A stretch of 64,000 bases of DNA. Origin: Flavobacteriaceae bacterium. Its GTDB lineage: Bacteria; Bacteroidota; Bacteroidia; Flavobacteriales; Flavobacteriaceae. The notes beneath the pieces are model-generated. The model saw only the letters and a list, made by a program, of their open reading frames with translations. It had not been told where the DNA came from and did not search any database. The position numbers and the translations under genes were made by a program. The DNA lies in the NCBI GenBank assembly GCA_009886625.1, contig QXZA01000024.1, positions 62,001 through 126,000 of the forward strand. Reading direction: 5' to 3'. This document shows positions 41,808 through 50,472 of this stretch, piece after piece (within the stretch, counting starts at the first letter, position 1; every line of letters begins with the position of its first letter).

Positions 41808-43270
41808 AAAAAGCAATTGTGATTGGGTCTGGAGTTGCGGGTTTAGCGACAAGTATTCGTCTAGCTTTGAAAGGGTATCAAACCCACGTTTTTGAGATTA
41901 ATTCCTATCCAGGGGGGAAACTGTCTGCATTTGAAATCGATGGATATCGGTTTGATGCAGGACCTTCATTATTTACAATGCCTCATTTTGTTACAGAACT
42001 CTTTGAGAAAGCGGGTGAAGCCCCTGATCTATATTTTAAGTATCATAAAAAAAAGATTGCTTGTAATTACTTTTGGACGGATAAAACAAAGTTCAGCGCC
42101 TATTCAGACAAAGCTGATTTTCTTGACGAAATAGAAAATACTTTTGGGGAACCAAAGAAAAATGTTGAAGCGTATTTAAACAAAGCAAAAAAGAAGTACG
42201 ACCTTATTTCTTCATTATTTCTTGAGCAATCGCTACATAAATTAAAAGCGTATTTGTCAGTGGACACGCTTAAAGCGATGCTTCAACTGCCTGTTTTTGA
42301 ACTTCAAAAAACCTTACATCAAGCCAATGATAAAGCTTTTTCGTCTTCAAAATTAGTTCAACTTTTTGATCGATATGCAACTTACAATGGTTCAGATCCC
42401 TATAAAACCTCTGGGATAATGACATTGATTCAACATTTGGAGGGAGCTTATGGAACTTTTGTGCCTGAAGGTGGAATGATTGCTATTACAAATGCACTTT
42501 ATGAGTTAGCAATAAGATCTGGAGTCAGTTTCGATTTTGAAACTCCAGTCGATGAGATTATTATCAAACAAAATTCAGCAGTTGGAGTACAGGCAAATGG
42601 CACTTTTTATAATGCTGATATTGTGGTGTCAAATATGGATATTTATCCTACTTATACAAAATTACTCCCGTCGCAAAAACAACCAAAAAAGCAATTGTCT
42701 CAAGAAAGATCTAGTGCTGCAGTTATTTTCTATTGGGGAATAAAACACAGCTTTGAAGCGCTTGAATTACACAATATTTTTTTCTCTGAGGATTATAAAA
42801 AAGAGTTTGATGCAATATTTAATTCCCAAACGGTTTCAGAGGACCCTACAATTTATGTGAACATTACATCAAAAGATGTTCCAGGTGATGCTCCAGAAGG
42901 TTGTGAAAACTGGTTTGTGATGATCAATACTCCGGCAGATAAAGGACAAGATTGGGAGGCATTAGTCTCAAAGTTAAGAACGTTTATAATTTCAAAGTTG
43001 TCAAAGGAATTGGAAATTGATTTAAAGCCGCTTATTGTTTGTGAAACGATACTTACGCCCCCATTGATAGAAAGCAAAACACAATCCCATCAAGGTGCGT
43101 TATATGGTTCTTCAAGTAATAATTCTATGGCGGCATTTTTAAGACATCCGAATTTTTCCAATCGTCTAAAAAACCTTTATTTTTGTGGTGGAAGTGTGCA
43201 TCCAGGGGGAGGAATACCTCTGTGTTTACTTTCAGCCAAAATAGTGGATGAATTGATAACTAAAGCATAA
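41804..43270 (+). CDS. crtD: Carotenoid 3,4-desaturase (CrtD)
   Basis: CrtI-family FAD oxidoreductase of 488 residues. The N-terminus has IGSGVAGLATSIRLALKG (about 6-23) and FEINSYPGGKLSAFEIDG; the C-terminus has NLYFCGGSVHPGGGIPLCLL. Compared with the CrtI in this window it has SLFTMPHFV in place of SWYWMPDVF and sits next to cruF, so it is better called the 1-hydroxycarotenoid 3,4-desaturase CrtD, used for saproxanthin and myxol. Start and stop are coupled: it overlaps the crtA-type gene by four bases, and cruF follows after one. Confidence 0.82.
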   Translation: MKKAIVIGSGVAGLATSIRLALKGYQTHVFEINSYPGGKLSAFEIDGYRFDAGPSLFTMPHFVTELFEKAGEAPDLYFKYHKKKIACNYFWTDKTKFSAYSDKADFLDEIENTFGEPKKNVEAYLNKAKKKYDLISSLFLEQSLHKLKAYLSVDTLKAMLQLPVFELQKTLHQANDKAFSSSKLVQLFDRYATYNGSDPYKTSGIMTLIQHLEGAYGTFVPEGGMIAITNALYELAIRSGVSFDFETPVDEIIIKQNSAVGVQANGTFYNADIVVSNMDIYPTYTKLLPSQKQPKKQLSQERSSAAVIFYWGIKHSFEALELHNIFFSEDYKKEFDAIFNSQTVSEDPTIYVNITSKDVPGDAPEGCENWFVMINTPADKGQDWEALVSKLRTFIISKLSKELEIDLKPLIVCETILTPPLIESKTQSHQGALYGSSSNNSMAAFLRHPNFSNRLKNLYFCGGSVHPGGGIPLCLLSAKIVDELITKA

Positions 43271-43271
43271 A

Positions 43272-43925
43272 ATGAACAGGTTTTCGCTTTTAACAAAACA
43301 AAATATAGCTATAGGTTTGATATGGCTATTCCATGTATCAGGAATTGTAGGAATCATTTATAGTGATCCAACTTGGTTTATTCAAGCAACTCCTCTAAAT
43401 CTCTTGATCAGTTTTGTATTGCTCTTAATAAATACACATTTAAAGAAGAAAACTGTTTTTTTGCTTTTACTGTGTTTTGTTACGGGTATGGTAGCTGAAA
43501 TTATAGGTGTAAAATTTGGTTTTCTTTTTGGAAACTACACCTATGGTGAAGCACTTGGGTATAAAGTAATGGAAGTGCCTTTAATGATTGGTGTTAATTG
43601 GAGTATATTAATTTTTATTACAGGATTTATTGCTCAGTTTTTTTCAAACTCTCTTTGGAAAAGAGTCTTGATAGGGGTATGCCTTATGTTATTTTTAGAT
43701 TTAGTAATGGAACCCATTGCCCCTAAATTAGATTTTTGGACTTTTGAGGGTGGCTTGGCCTCTTTTCATAATTATTTTGGATGGGCAATAGTTGCACTAC
43801 CGCTTCAGTGGGCCTTTCATAAATCAAGTGTCAAAATAGAGGGTCCTTACCCATTTCACTTATATTTACTTCAGTTTTTATTTTTCACGATCCTTCTATT
43901 GAAATTCAATACCACTAGATTATAA
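43272..43925 (+). CDS. cruF: Carotenoid 1,2-hydratase CruF
   Basis: Membrane protein of 217 residues with about six to seven TM helices, matching the CruF (carotenoid biosynthesis protein, DUF422) family: GVKFGFLFGNYTYGEALG (about 75-92), VPLMIGVNWSILIF, LDLVMEPIAPKLDFWTFEGG (about 138-157) and YFGWAIVALPLQ. CruF adds water to the C1',2' double bond of the acyclic end of gamma-carotene-type carotenoids. Its place after CrtD supports the prediction. Confidence 0.85.
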   Translation: MNRFSLLTKQNIAIGLIWLFHVSGIVGIIYSDPTWFIQATPLNLLISFVLLLINTHLKKKTVFLLLLCFVTGMVAEIIGVKFGFLFGNYTYGEALGYKVMEVPLMIGVNWSILIFITGFIAQFFSNSLWKRVLIGVCLMLFLDLVMEPIAPKLDFWTFEGGLASFHNYFGWAIVALPLQWAFHKSSVKIEGPYPFHLYLLQFLFFTILLLKFNTTRL

Positions 43926-43935
43926 TTCACACAAG

Positions 43936-44460
43936 ATGAAAAAAAATTTAATTTTTATATTTCTTTTATTAGCCTTGTGTTTTTCATGTATTTCTAATTC
44001 TTCAAATCAGACAGTTTCTGCTACTACAGAGGCTTTAGAGGATGAAACAGAAGATTTAGTATATGATTTTTCTTTAAATGAATATCCAGCCGCTTTTTTG
44101 AAGGAAGAACAACTTGATGAATGGGAAGACTTTGAGAGATTATATAATTCAATGAAACGATTGTCTGAATTGAACTTGAATGATGTTCAAGTGGATCTCT
44201 TGGCGCTTTCAACAAGAATAAAGAATATTTCGAAAAGCAAATTCCCAGGAGATCTTGAAGTCCCTCAGCTGCGAAGTCGATTAAAAGTTGTGGAAATGCA
44301 AGCTCAAAAAGCAAGATATTTCACACGCTACTACAAAAAAGATTCTTTGGTTCCCACAATTGAAAAACTTTACACTGCGTATAATGCTTTCCTATCTAGA
44401 ATGTTGAGTTTGAAAGAGGAATCTTCTGCTGTTTCTTCAGAAACAGCGAGTATAGATTAG
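43936..44460 (+). CDS. Small lipoprotein, unknown function
   Basis: Protein of 174 residues with a lipoprotein signal and lipidation cysteine at residue 18 (FSCIS). The mature part is acidic and helical (DEWEDFERLYNSMKRLSEL, about 64-82; LRSRLKVVEMQAQKARYF, about 114-131), without catalytic motifs I recognise. It follows cruF by 10 bases and could belong to that operon. The stop overlaps the convergent gene by four bases. Confidence 0.65.
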   Translation: MKKNLIFIFLLLALCFSCISNSSNQTVSATTEALEDETEDLVYDFSLNEYPAAFLKEEQLDEWEDFERLYNSMKRLSELNLNDVQVDLLALSTRIKNISKSKFPGDLEVPQLRSRLKVVEMQAQKARYFTRYYKKDSLVPTIEKLYTAYNAFLSRMLSLKEESSAVSSETASID

Positions 44461-44909
44461 AATAGAGGGTCGGTTTCTTTTTCTGCTTGAAAATTTGTAA
44501 CCAGCTCCTGATTTTTTTCTGCAGCTTCCAAAAGCCTGCTTAAATTGTTTTGAATGCTTGAAAATTCACTTTTGAATCCCATTATATTTTGATAAATCTC
44601 GATCAACATTTTATCTACCTCAATGCATTTTTCTAGTGCAGTAGCTTTCAAGGTGTCAATGGAAGATATTAACAACTGATTGAAATTAAATCCACTCACT
44701 TCAAGATCTTCATAAGACATTCCGAGGGTTTGAATTTCACTAAACGCCTGTTGAAAAAAACGATTTCTCAGGAGTGCCTCTTGATTAAAATAACGTTTTT
44801 CTTCAGAGGTGTTTGCATGGTCAGCAGCCTTTAAATAACGAAGCTTTGCACTTTTTAAATGCGTTAGTAGCTTTTCAAGTTGAGCGATATATTGGTTTTG
44901 TTTTCCCAT
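44457..44909 (-). CDS. Hypothetical helical protein
   Basis: Protein of 150 residues. ATG 44909 (MGKQNQYIAQLEKLLTHLKS) is preferred to a TTG nine codons upstream. It is rich in heptad-like Leu/Lys/Glu and probably all helical or coiled coil, with no signal peptide. I recognise no domain. It is convergent with the lipoprotein gene, with shared stop bases. Confidence 0.6.
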   Translation of the reverse strand: MGKQNQYIAQLEKLLTHLKSAKLRYLKAADHANTSEEKRYFNQEALLRNRFFQQAFSEIQTLGMSYEDLEVSGFNFNQLLISSIDTLKATALEKCIEVDKMLIEIYQNIMGFKSEFSSIQNNLSRLLEAAEKNQELVTNFQAEKETDPLF

Positions 44910-44968
44910 GTAGACGATACTACTTAAAGTTAACAAAATGTATTTTCGATTTCTAGAGGGAGTTAATT

Positions 44969-45763
44969 TTATATTAACAGATTATTGACAGTATAATTGA
45001 ATCCAGTATGGGTCATTATTTTTTCACCTTTAATGATTCTAATAATAGCATTTTCGTCATGAAATTCAGGCTTGGGGAGCTTAAGTTTTTTTGCCATGAA
45101 AGTATAGTACTTTTTTCTCTGAGGATGATGAGGAGAAACAAGATTATATATTCCGTCTATTTTAGTTTCTTCTAATAGCTTCATTATACCCCGTACAGCA
45201 TCAATTTGATGAATGAAATTTATACACCCCTCAGGATTTGAAATTTTCCTATTCTGCAATTGAATTATAGGATTTCTGTCTTCCCCTACCAATCCACCAA
45301 GACGAATTATCACAGATGGAATATTGTGATTCATGAGGCTCTGTTCAACTTTACATAAGGCTTTGGAAGATTCTGTATCAGGATTGGTTAGCGAAGTTTC
45401 ATCAAATTCGCCTGCGTTTTTACCATATACAGAAGTGCTACTCAAAAATAGGATACAAGATATAGAGCTATTCTCAACGTGATTTAGGAGTGTTTTTATT
45501 TTTTGATCATAAAAAGGAGCGTTCTTTTTTCGTTCGGGTGGGATGGAAAGAATTATGGTGTTTAATTCATCAAAAAACGAAAGGTCTCCTGTGATTTTAT
45601 TTGGCAACACTTCGAGTTTATAAGCATTGATACCGTTTTCGCTAAGCAAGCGGACACCTGTTTCATTCCTTCTTGTTCCGAACACAGTATATCCTTTTTG
45701 TTTTAAAGTTTTTCCCAAAGGAATCCCCAACCAACCGCAACCTATAATTCCAATCGAATTCAT
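44969..45763 (-). CDS. NAD-dependent epimerase/dehydratase-like protein (YeeZ type)
   Basis: Atypical SDR of 264 residues. I chose ATG 45763, which puts the cofactor motif IGIIGCGWLGIPLGK at residues 4-18; the upstream TTG would add 15 residues with no match. The SSTSVYGKNAGEFDETSLT segment (about 107-125) holds the catalytic-type Ser and Tyr and VIRLGGLVGEDRNP follows near 150. GxGxxG-CGWLG starts are typical of the YeeZ/NmrA-like group. Substrate unknown. Confidence 0.7.
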   Translation of the reverse strand: MNSIGIIGCGWLGIPLGKTLKQKGYTVFGTRRNETGVRLLSENGINAYKLEVLPNKITGDLSFFDELNTIILSIPPERKKNAPFYDQKIKTLLNHVENSSISCILFLSSTSVYGKNAGEFDETSLTNPDTESSKALCKVEQSLMNHNIPSVIIRLGGLVGEDRNPIIQLQNRKISNPEGCINFIHQIDAVRGIMKLLEETKIDGIYNLVSPHHPQRKKYYTFMAKKLKLPKPEFHDENAIIRIIKGEKIMTHTGFNYTVNNLLI

Positions 45764-45868
45764 CCATCCTAAAATACTGATATATTCTGACTTTAATGCT
45801 TCAAACAATAGTTATTCTTTACTCTGAAAAAAAAACACTACATTTAAGAAACTTCAAAATAAACAATT

Positions 45869-46333
45869 ATGCCAGTAAAAAGTTTTCAAGGAGAGAGAGC
45901 TCAAAAAGTGAGAATAACTCCCAGCAAAATAACGGTTTCAGATATAATGACGCATCAGCTAATTGTTTTTAAACCAGAAGACACAATTCATGAAGTGATG
46001 GCAGCTTTCATAAAACATCGAATTTCAGGAGGCCCCGTTGTGAATGAGGAGGGCCAGCTGGTTGGTGTTATTTCTGAAGCAGATTGTATGAAGGAAATTT
46101 CAGATAGCCGTTATTTTAATATGCCTATTTTAGACAAATCAGTATCTTATTTCATGACCAAAGGGGTGGATACAATTGAATCAAACATGAGTGTTTTTGA
46201 TGCGGCAGCTTTGTTTTCAAAATCGAGTAGACGCAGATATCCAGTAATGGAAGGGAAACGTTTAGTTGGTCAAGTGAGTAGAAAAGACATTGTAATTGCG
46301 GCTCTTAATATGAAGAGTAATACTTGGCGTTAA
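45869..46333 (+). CDS. CBS-domain protein
   Basis: Cytosolic protein of 154 residues made of two CBS domains (about 20-78: VSDIMTHQLIVFKPEDTIHE and GPVVNEEGQLVGVISEAD; about 88-147: FMTKGVDTIESNMSVFDAA and RYPVMEGKRLVGQVSRKD). Such pairs bind adenosine nucleotides and regulate other proteins. A TACATTTA promoter-like box lies at 45839-45846. It converges on the HDAC-family gene, with stops sharing TTAA. Confidence 0.85.
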   Translation: MPVKSFQGERAQKVRITPSKITVSDIMTHQLIVFKPEDTIHEVMAAFIKHRISGGPVVNEEGQLVGVISEADCMKEISDSRYFNMPILDKSVSYFMTKGVDTIESNMSVFDAAALFSKSSRRRYPVMEGKRLVGQVSRKDIVIAALNMKSNTWR

Positions 46334-47247
46334 GTATAAATTTCTTTTGCAACACGGTAGGTATTAGCATGCGCTTCTATAATAATTTTTATGTCTTTAG
46401 AGTACCCTCCCCCCATACTACACTGTACAGGAATATCTCTTTGTTTACATTGGTTTAGGACATAAGTATCTCTTTTTTTACACCCTTCTGCACTCATTCC
46501 CAAGCGACCCAATTTATCTGAAGCCAATACATCAACACCGCAGAGATAAAAAACAAAGTCAGGGTTGACTTTTTCAAATAGGGAGGGAATGATTTTTTCT
46601 AATTGAGACAAATAACTTTGATCATCAGTTCCATCTTCTAGTGCGATATCTAAATCACTTTTTTCTTTTCTAAAGGGATAATTCTTAGCCCCATGAATAG
46701 ATAGGGTAAATACAGATGGATTATTTTCAAAAATAGCTGCAGTTCCATTTCCTTGATGTACATCTAAGTCTAAGATTAATATTTTTTTTGCCTGATTTGT
46801 ATCAAGTAAGTATTGAGCAGCAATGGCTTGATCGTTCAACAAACAAAAGGCTTCGCCACGGTCATAAAAGGCATGGTGTGTCCCTCCTGCAATATTCATT
46901 GCAATTCCAGTTTTGAAAGCTTTTTCACATCCCATTATTGTTCCACCAGCAATAATAAATTCTCTTTTGACGAGCGCTTCGGAAAGGGGAAATCCAATAC
47001 TTCTCACTTCACTTTTTGAAAGGGACAAGTCAGATAAACGTTCTACATATTTTGCATCATGGACCTGTAAAACGGTTCTCAAAGTCACGGGTGCTGGCAC
47101 AAAGAAATCACTTGGTTCACAGGTGCCTTCGTGCACAAGTTGTTGAGGGAGTAATTCATATTTTTCCATTGGAAAACGATGGTTTTCCGGAAGTGGGAGT
47201 CTATATATAGGATCGTACGCTATTGGGATATAGGAAGTCAATTCCAT
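46330..47247 (-). CDS. Histone deacetylase / AcuC-family amidohydrolase
   Basis: Zinc-dependent deacetylase fold protein of 305 residues. Active-site parts: AGGTHHAFYDRGEAFCLLND (about 120-139) with the paired histidines, ILDLDVHQGNGTAAIF (about 155-170) with zinc-binding Asp and His, LSIHGAKNYPF near 180, and a late SMGGGYSKD. Bacterial members act on acetylpolyamines or acetylated proteins; the real substrate is unknown. It starts with a one-base overlap of the metG stop and forms a unit with it. Confidence 0.88.
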   Translation of the reverse strand: MELTSYIPIAYDPIYRLPLPENHRFPMEKYELLPQQLVHEGTCEPSDFFVPAPVTLRTVLQVHDAKYVERLSDLSLSKSEVRSIGFPLSEALVKREFIIAGGTIMGCEKAFKTGIAMNIAGGTHHAFYDRGEAFCLLNDQAIAAQYLLDTNQAKKILILDLDVHQGNGTAAIFENNPSVFTLSIHGAKNYPFRKEKSDLDIALEDGTDDQSYLSQLEKIIPSLFEKVNPDFVFYLCGVDVLASDKLGRLGMSAEGCKKRDTYVLNQCKQRDIPVQCSMGGGYSKDIKIIIEAHANTYRVAKEIYT

Positions 47248-49301
47248 TAATGTATAGATAGTCCCGTTTTTGTCTCTTTGTTTTCTGGATTCACAAAGAC
47301 AAAGCTTCCTGTGACATTTTCTCCTAACAAAATCATACCATTGCTTTCAATTCCTTTCAGTGTCCTTGGGTGTAAATTTGTCAGTAAGGTTACTTGTTTT
47401 CCAATCAAATCTTCAGGACTAAAATCTTCTGCAATTCCAGAAACTACTGTTCGTTGTTCTTGTCCTAAATCAACTGTAAGCCGCATTAATTTCTTTGTTT
47501 TTCTTACCTTTTCTGCTACAATTATTTTCGCTACTTTAAGATCTAATGATTTAAAATCATCTAAAGAGGTAGTGGGTTTTATAGGAGCAATTTTTAAAGA
47601 ATCTATTTTATTTTCTGCAACACTAGCTTTTAATTTCATGCGTTGTTGCTCCATTTGATCATTTTCAATTTTTTGAAAAAGTAAAGAAGCTGTTCCAATT
47701 TGATGTCCAGGATCTATTAATGTGGAAACCTTTGTGACTTGAACCCAAGCTTGATTTTTTGGATCTAGGAGAAGCATTTTAGATAACTTTTTTGCAGTAA
47801 AAGGAAGTATAGGCTCACTTAATATACTCAGCCCAGCTGCAATTTGCAGAGCAGTATGCATAATAGTTTTTACTCTTTCTGGATCTGTTTTTATTAACTT
47901 CCATGGTTCAGCATCTGCCAAGTATTTATTTCCTAAGCGAGCTAATTGCATCAAAAGTTGACTAGCCTCTCTAAAGTGATAATGTTCTATAGCATTTCCA
48001 ATTTTTTTTGGAATCAATGCCATTTCCTCAAGAACTGTGTTATCCTGTTCTGTTAAGTTTCCTGGAGCTGGAACTTTTCCCTCGTAGTATTTATGGGTAA
48101 GAACAACAACTCGATTTATGAAATTCCCATAAATTGCTACCAACTCGTTGTTATTTCTTGCTTGAAATTCATCCCAAGTAAAGTCGTTGTCTTTGGTTTC
48201 GGGGGCGTTGGAAGTAAGTACATAACGAAGAACATCCTGTTGGTAAGGAAATTCTTTTAAATATTCATGTAACCAAACTGCCCAGTTTTTAGAAGTTGAG
48301 ATTTTTTCACCTTCTAAATTTAAAAATTCATTGGCTGGGACATTTTCAGGTAAAATATAATCACCATGCGCATGAAGAATAATTGGGAAAATAATACAAT
48401 GAAAAACAATATTGTCTTTTCCGATAAAGTGAACTAATTGAGTGTCTTTGTCTTTCCAGTAAGGTTCCCAATCCTTGCCCTTTTGTTGTGCCCATTCTTT
48501 TGTAGAGGAAATGTATCCAATGGGAGCATCAAACCATACATACAATACTTTACCCTCTCCACCTTCTGCAGGTACAGGGATTCCCCAGTCCAAATCACGT
48601 GTTACGGCTCTAGGCTGTAATCCATTATCAACCCAAGACTTTACTTGACCATAAACATTGGGTTTCCAGTCTTTTTTATGTCCTTCTAAAATCCACTTTT
48701 GAATAAAATCTTCATATCGATTTAAGGGTAAGTACCAATGCTTGGTTTCTCTTAAAGCAGGCTTTCCACCACTAATAGTTGATTTTGGTTCAATTAATTC
48801 TGTTGCACTAAGACTGCTTCCGCAACTTTCACATTGATCACCATAAGCTTCTGGGTGCTGACAAATAGGGCAGGTACCTGTAACAAAACGATCGGCAAGA
48901 AATTCTTGTGCTTCTTCATCAAACAATTGTTCGGATTCCTTTAGTTCAAAAATAGATTTAGCATCTAAATTTTTAAAAACTTCTTGAGCGGTATCAAAAT
49001 GTATTTTTCTTGAAGTCCTAGAATAATTATCAAAACCAATACCAAATTCTTGAAAAGAATCTCTAATGACTTGGTCGTATTGGTCAATGATCTCCTTAGG
49101 GGTTTTTCCTTCTTTCTTTGCTTTAAGTGAAATTGCTACACCATGTTCATCACTCCCACAGATAAAGAGGACATCTTTTCCAATACCGCGAAGGTATCGA
49201 GTATAGATATCCGCTGGGACATAAACACCAGCAAGGTGTCCAATATGAATAGGGCCGTTAGTGTAGGGGAGTGCCGCAGTTACAGTATAGCGTTTTGGCA
49301 T
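47247..49301 (-). CDS. metG: Methionyl-tRNA synthetase
   Basis: MetRS of 684 residues. I set the start at ATG 49301 (MPKRYTVTAALPYTNGPIHIG), since the longer reading needs a TTG. The HIGH motif lies in GPIHIGHLAG (about 16-25), the zinc-binding cysteines in CPICQHPEAYGDQCESCG (about 144-161), and the KMSKS-like motif in GEKISTSKNWAVW near 335. A C-terminal tRNA-binding OB domain (DLKVAKIIVAEKVRKTKKLM, about 586-605) is fused. A TATTTTTG box lies 22 bases upstream. Confidence 0.95.
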   Translation of the reverse strand: MPKRYTVTAALPYTNGPIHIGHLAGVYVPADIYTRYLRGIGKDVLFICGSDEHGVAISLKAKKEGKTPKEIIDQYDQVIRDSFQEFGIGFDNYSRTSRKIHFDTAQEVFKNLDAKSIFELKESEQLFDEEAQEFLADRFVTGTCPICQHPEAYGDQCESCGSSLSATELIEPKSTISGGKPALRETKHWYLPLNRYEDFIQKWILEGHKKDWKPNVYGQVKSWVDNGLQPRAVTRDLDWGIPVPAEGGEGKVLYVWFDAPIGYISSTKEWAQQKGKDWEPYWKDKDTQLVHFIGKDNIVFHCIIFPIILHAHGDYILPENVPANEFLNLEGEKISTSKNWAVWLHEYLKEFPYQQDVLRYVLTSNAPETKDNDFTWDEFQARNNNELVAIYGNFINRVVVLTHKYYEGKVPAPGNLTEQDNTVLEEMALIPKKIGNAIEHYHFREASQLLMQLARLGNKYLADAEPWKLIKTDPERVKTIMHTALQIAAGLSILSEPILPFTAKKLSKMLLLDPKNQAWVQVTKVSTLIDPGHQIGTASLLFQKIENDQMEQQRMKLKASVAENKIDSLKIAPIKPTTSLDDFKSLDLKVAKIIVAEKVRKTKKLMRLTVDLGQEQRTVVSGIAEDFSPEDLIGKQVTLLTNLHPRTLKGIESNGMILLGENVTGSFVFVNPENKETKTGLSIH

Positions 49302-49322
49302 AATAATCTCTTCAGTTTTTTT

Positions 49323-49330
49323 CAAAAATA
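49323..49330 (-). promoter_or_regulatory. -7 promoter element for metG
   Basis: On the minus strand this reads TATTTTTG, matching TAnnTTTG, 22 bases before the metG ATG. Confidence 0.4.
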
Positions 49331-49392
49331 AGCAAATATCTCCCCATTTATATGAGAACGTCTTATCTTTAATTGTTTCAAATTTTTTCCTA

Positions 49393-49754
49393 ATGGCACA
49401 ACATAACCTCTTTGGTCAAGAAGCCGAATCAAAAGCACTTAACTTTTTAACAAATAAAGGCTATATGCTGTTAGAAAAAAATTACCGTTTTGGAAAAGCA
49501 GAAATTGATTTATTAATGAAGGATGATAATATTCTGGTTTGTGTGGAAGTAAAAGCGCGTACCTCGCACTTTTTCGGCTCTCCTGAGAGTTTTTATCATC
49601 AAAAAAAGTCAATCTTTTGGTGGGCGCTGTGAACCATTATATTGAAAGTCATAATATCGATTTCGAAGTACGTTTTGACGTAATTGCCTTCACCCTAAAT
49701 AATCAACAATGGAAATGTAAACACATAGAAAACGTCTTTTATGCTTGGGAATAA
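49393..49754 (+). pseudogene. YraN-family endonuclease-like protein, frameshifted
   Basis: UPF0102/YraN family, a small PD-(D/E)XK-like protein. The first frame reads MAQHNLFGQEAESKALNFL, KAEIDLLMKDDNILVCVEVK and FFGSPESF as in intact members. Near 49590-49602, at a T/A-rich run before AAAAAAA, the frame shifts; the rest (KKVNLLVGAVNHYIESH, FEVRFDVIAFTLNNQ, VFYAWE) continues in another frame to TAA 49752-49754. One missing base explains this. It could be real loss or a homopolymer sequencing error. Confidence 0.85.
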
Positions 49755-49761
49755 TGTTTTA

Positions 49762-49794
49762 TTTGTAACATTTTGTTTTAAATAATTACTTTTG
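49762..49794 (+). promoter_or_regulatory. Promoter of the ACT-like gene
   Basis: TTTG at 49762-49765 and TACTTTTG at 49787-49794, with 21 bases between, match the Bacteroidetes -33/-7 consensus. The ATG follows at 49810. Confidence 0.55.
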
Positions 49795-49809
49795 TTAAAA
49801 ATTTTTTAG

Positions 49810-50472
49810 ATGAAGACCATTGCTTCCACTGTTGCTTCCTACGTGAAAACAAAGCCTTATTTGACTGCAGCTCTAGCTGACGGGATTATTAATTTGACTT
49901 CTTTAGCACGTCAAATCAAACCACAAATAGAAGCCTCATTAAAAAAGTCTGTAAATCAAGGTGCGATTGTAATGTCATTAAAACGCGTATCTGATGAAGC
50001 TGAATTTACGACAGACTCTTCCAAAATTTTAAGTGTCTTAAAAAATATGGGAGATATTACAGTGCGTTCCTCATTGGTTGATTACAGTTTTTCAATTTCG
50101 GATACGCTTCTTTTGAATCAAGCAAATTTATTGAAAGAGATAGAGCATAAAAAGGAAGTGTTTTATACCTCCTCGAGGGGTGTTGCGGAATCCAATATTA
50201 TAGTAAGTCAAAATATCGCAGCTTTGGTTGATCGTTTGTTTGAAAAAGAAATATGCCATTCCAAAGCAGAGAATTTGTCTTCAATTACAATTAAACTCCC
50301 AACTGAAAATGTTACAATTCCGGGAATATATTATTTTATATTTCAACGTCTTTCTTGGGAAGGAATCAATGTGTATGAGGTAATTTCTACCTCAAATGAA
50401 TTTACCATATTGATTCATGAAGATCAAGTAAATATGGCCTTTGAAGAAATTAAGAATTTGAAATCGTTGTAG
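49810..50472 (+). CDS. ACT-like regulatory protein (aspartate-kinase-related)
   Basis: Soluble protein of 220 residues. The C-terminal half (about 140-218: SSITIKLPTENVTIPGIYYF, WEGINVYEVISTSNEFTILI, MAFEEIKNL) has the pattern of an ACT domain such as those at the end of aspartate kinases; flavobacterial homologues are sometimes labelled aspartate kinase although no kinase domain is present. The N-terminal half is helical. Ligand unknown. Its end overlaps the convergent mfd by 23 bases. Confidence 0.65.
   Translation: MKTIASTVASYVKTKPYLTAALADGIINLTSLARQIKPQIEASLKKSVNQGAIVMSLKRVSDEAEFTTDSSKILSVLKNMGDITVRSSLVDYSFSISDTLLLNQANLLKEIEHKKEVFYTSSRGVAESNIIVSQNIAALVDRLFEKEICHSKAENLSSITIKLPTENVTIPGIYYFIFQRLSWEGINVYEVISTSNEFTILIHEDQVNMAFEEIKNLKSL

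Noticed and set aside
46330-47247. HDAC-family gene plus CBS gene as a chromatin-like regulatory system
   Set aside because: The HDAC-type enzyme is cotranscribed with metG and the CBS gene is on the other strand; bacterial members mostly act on small molecules.
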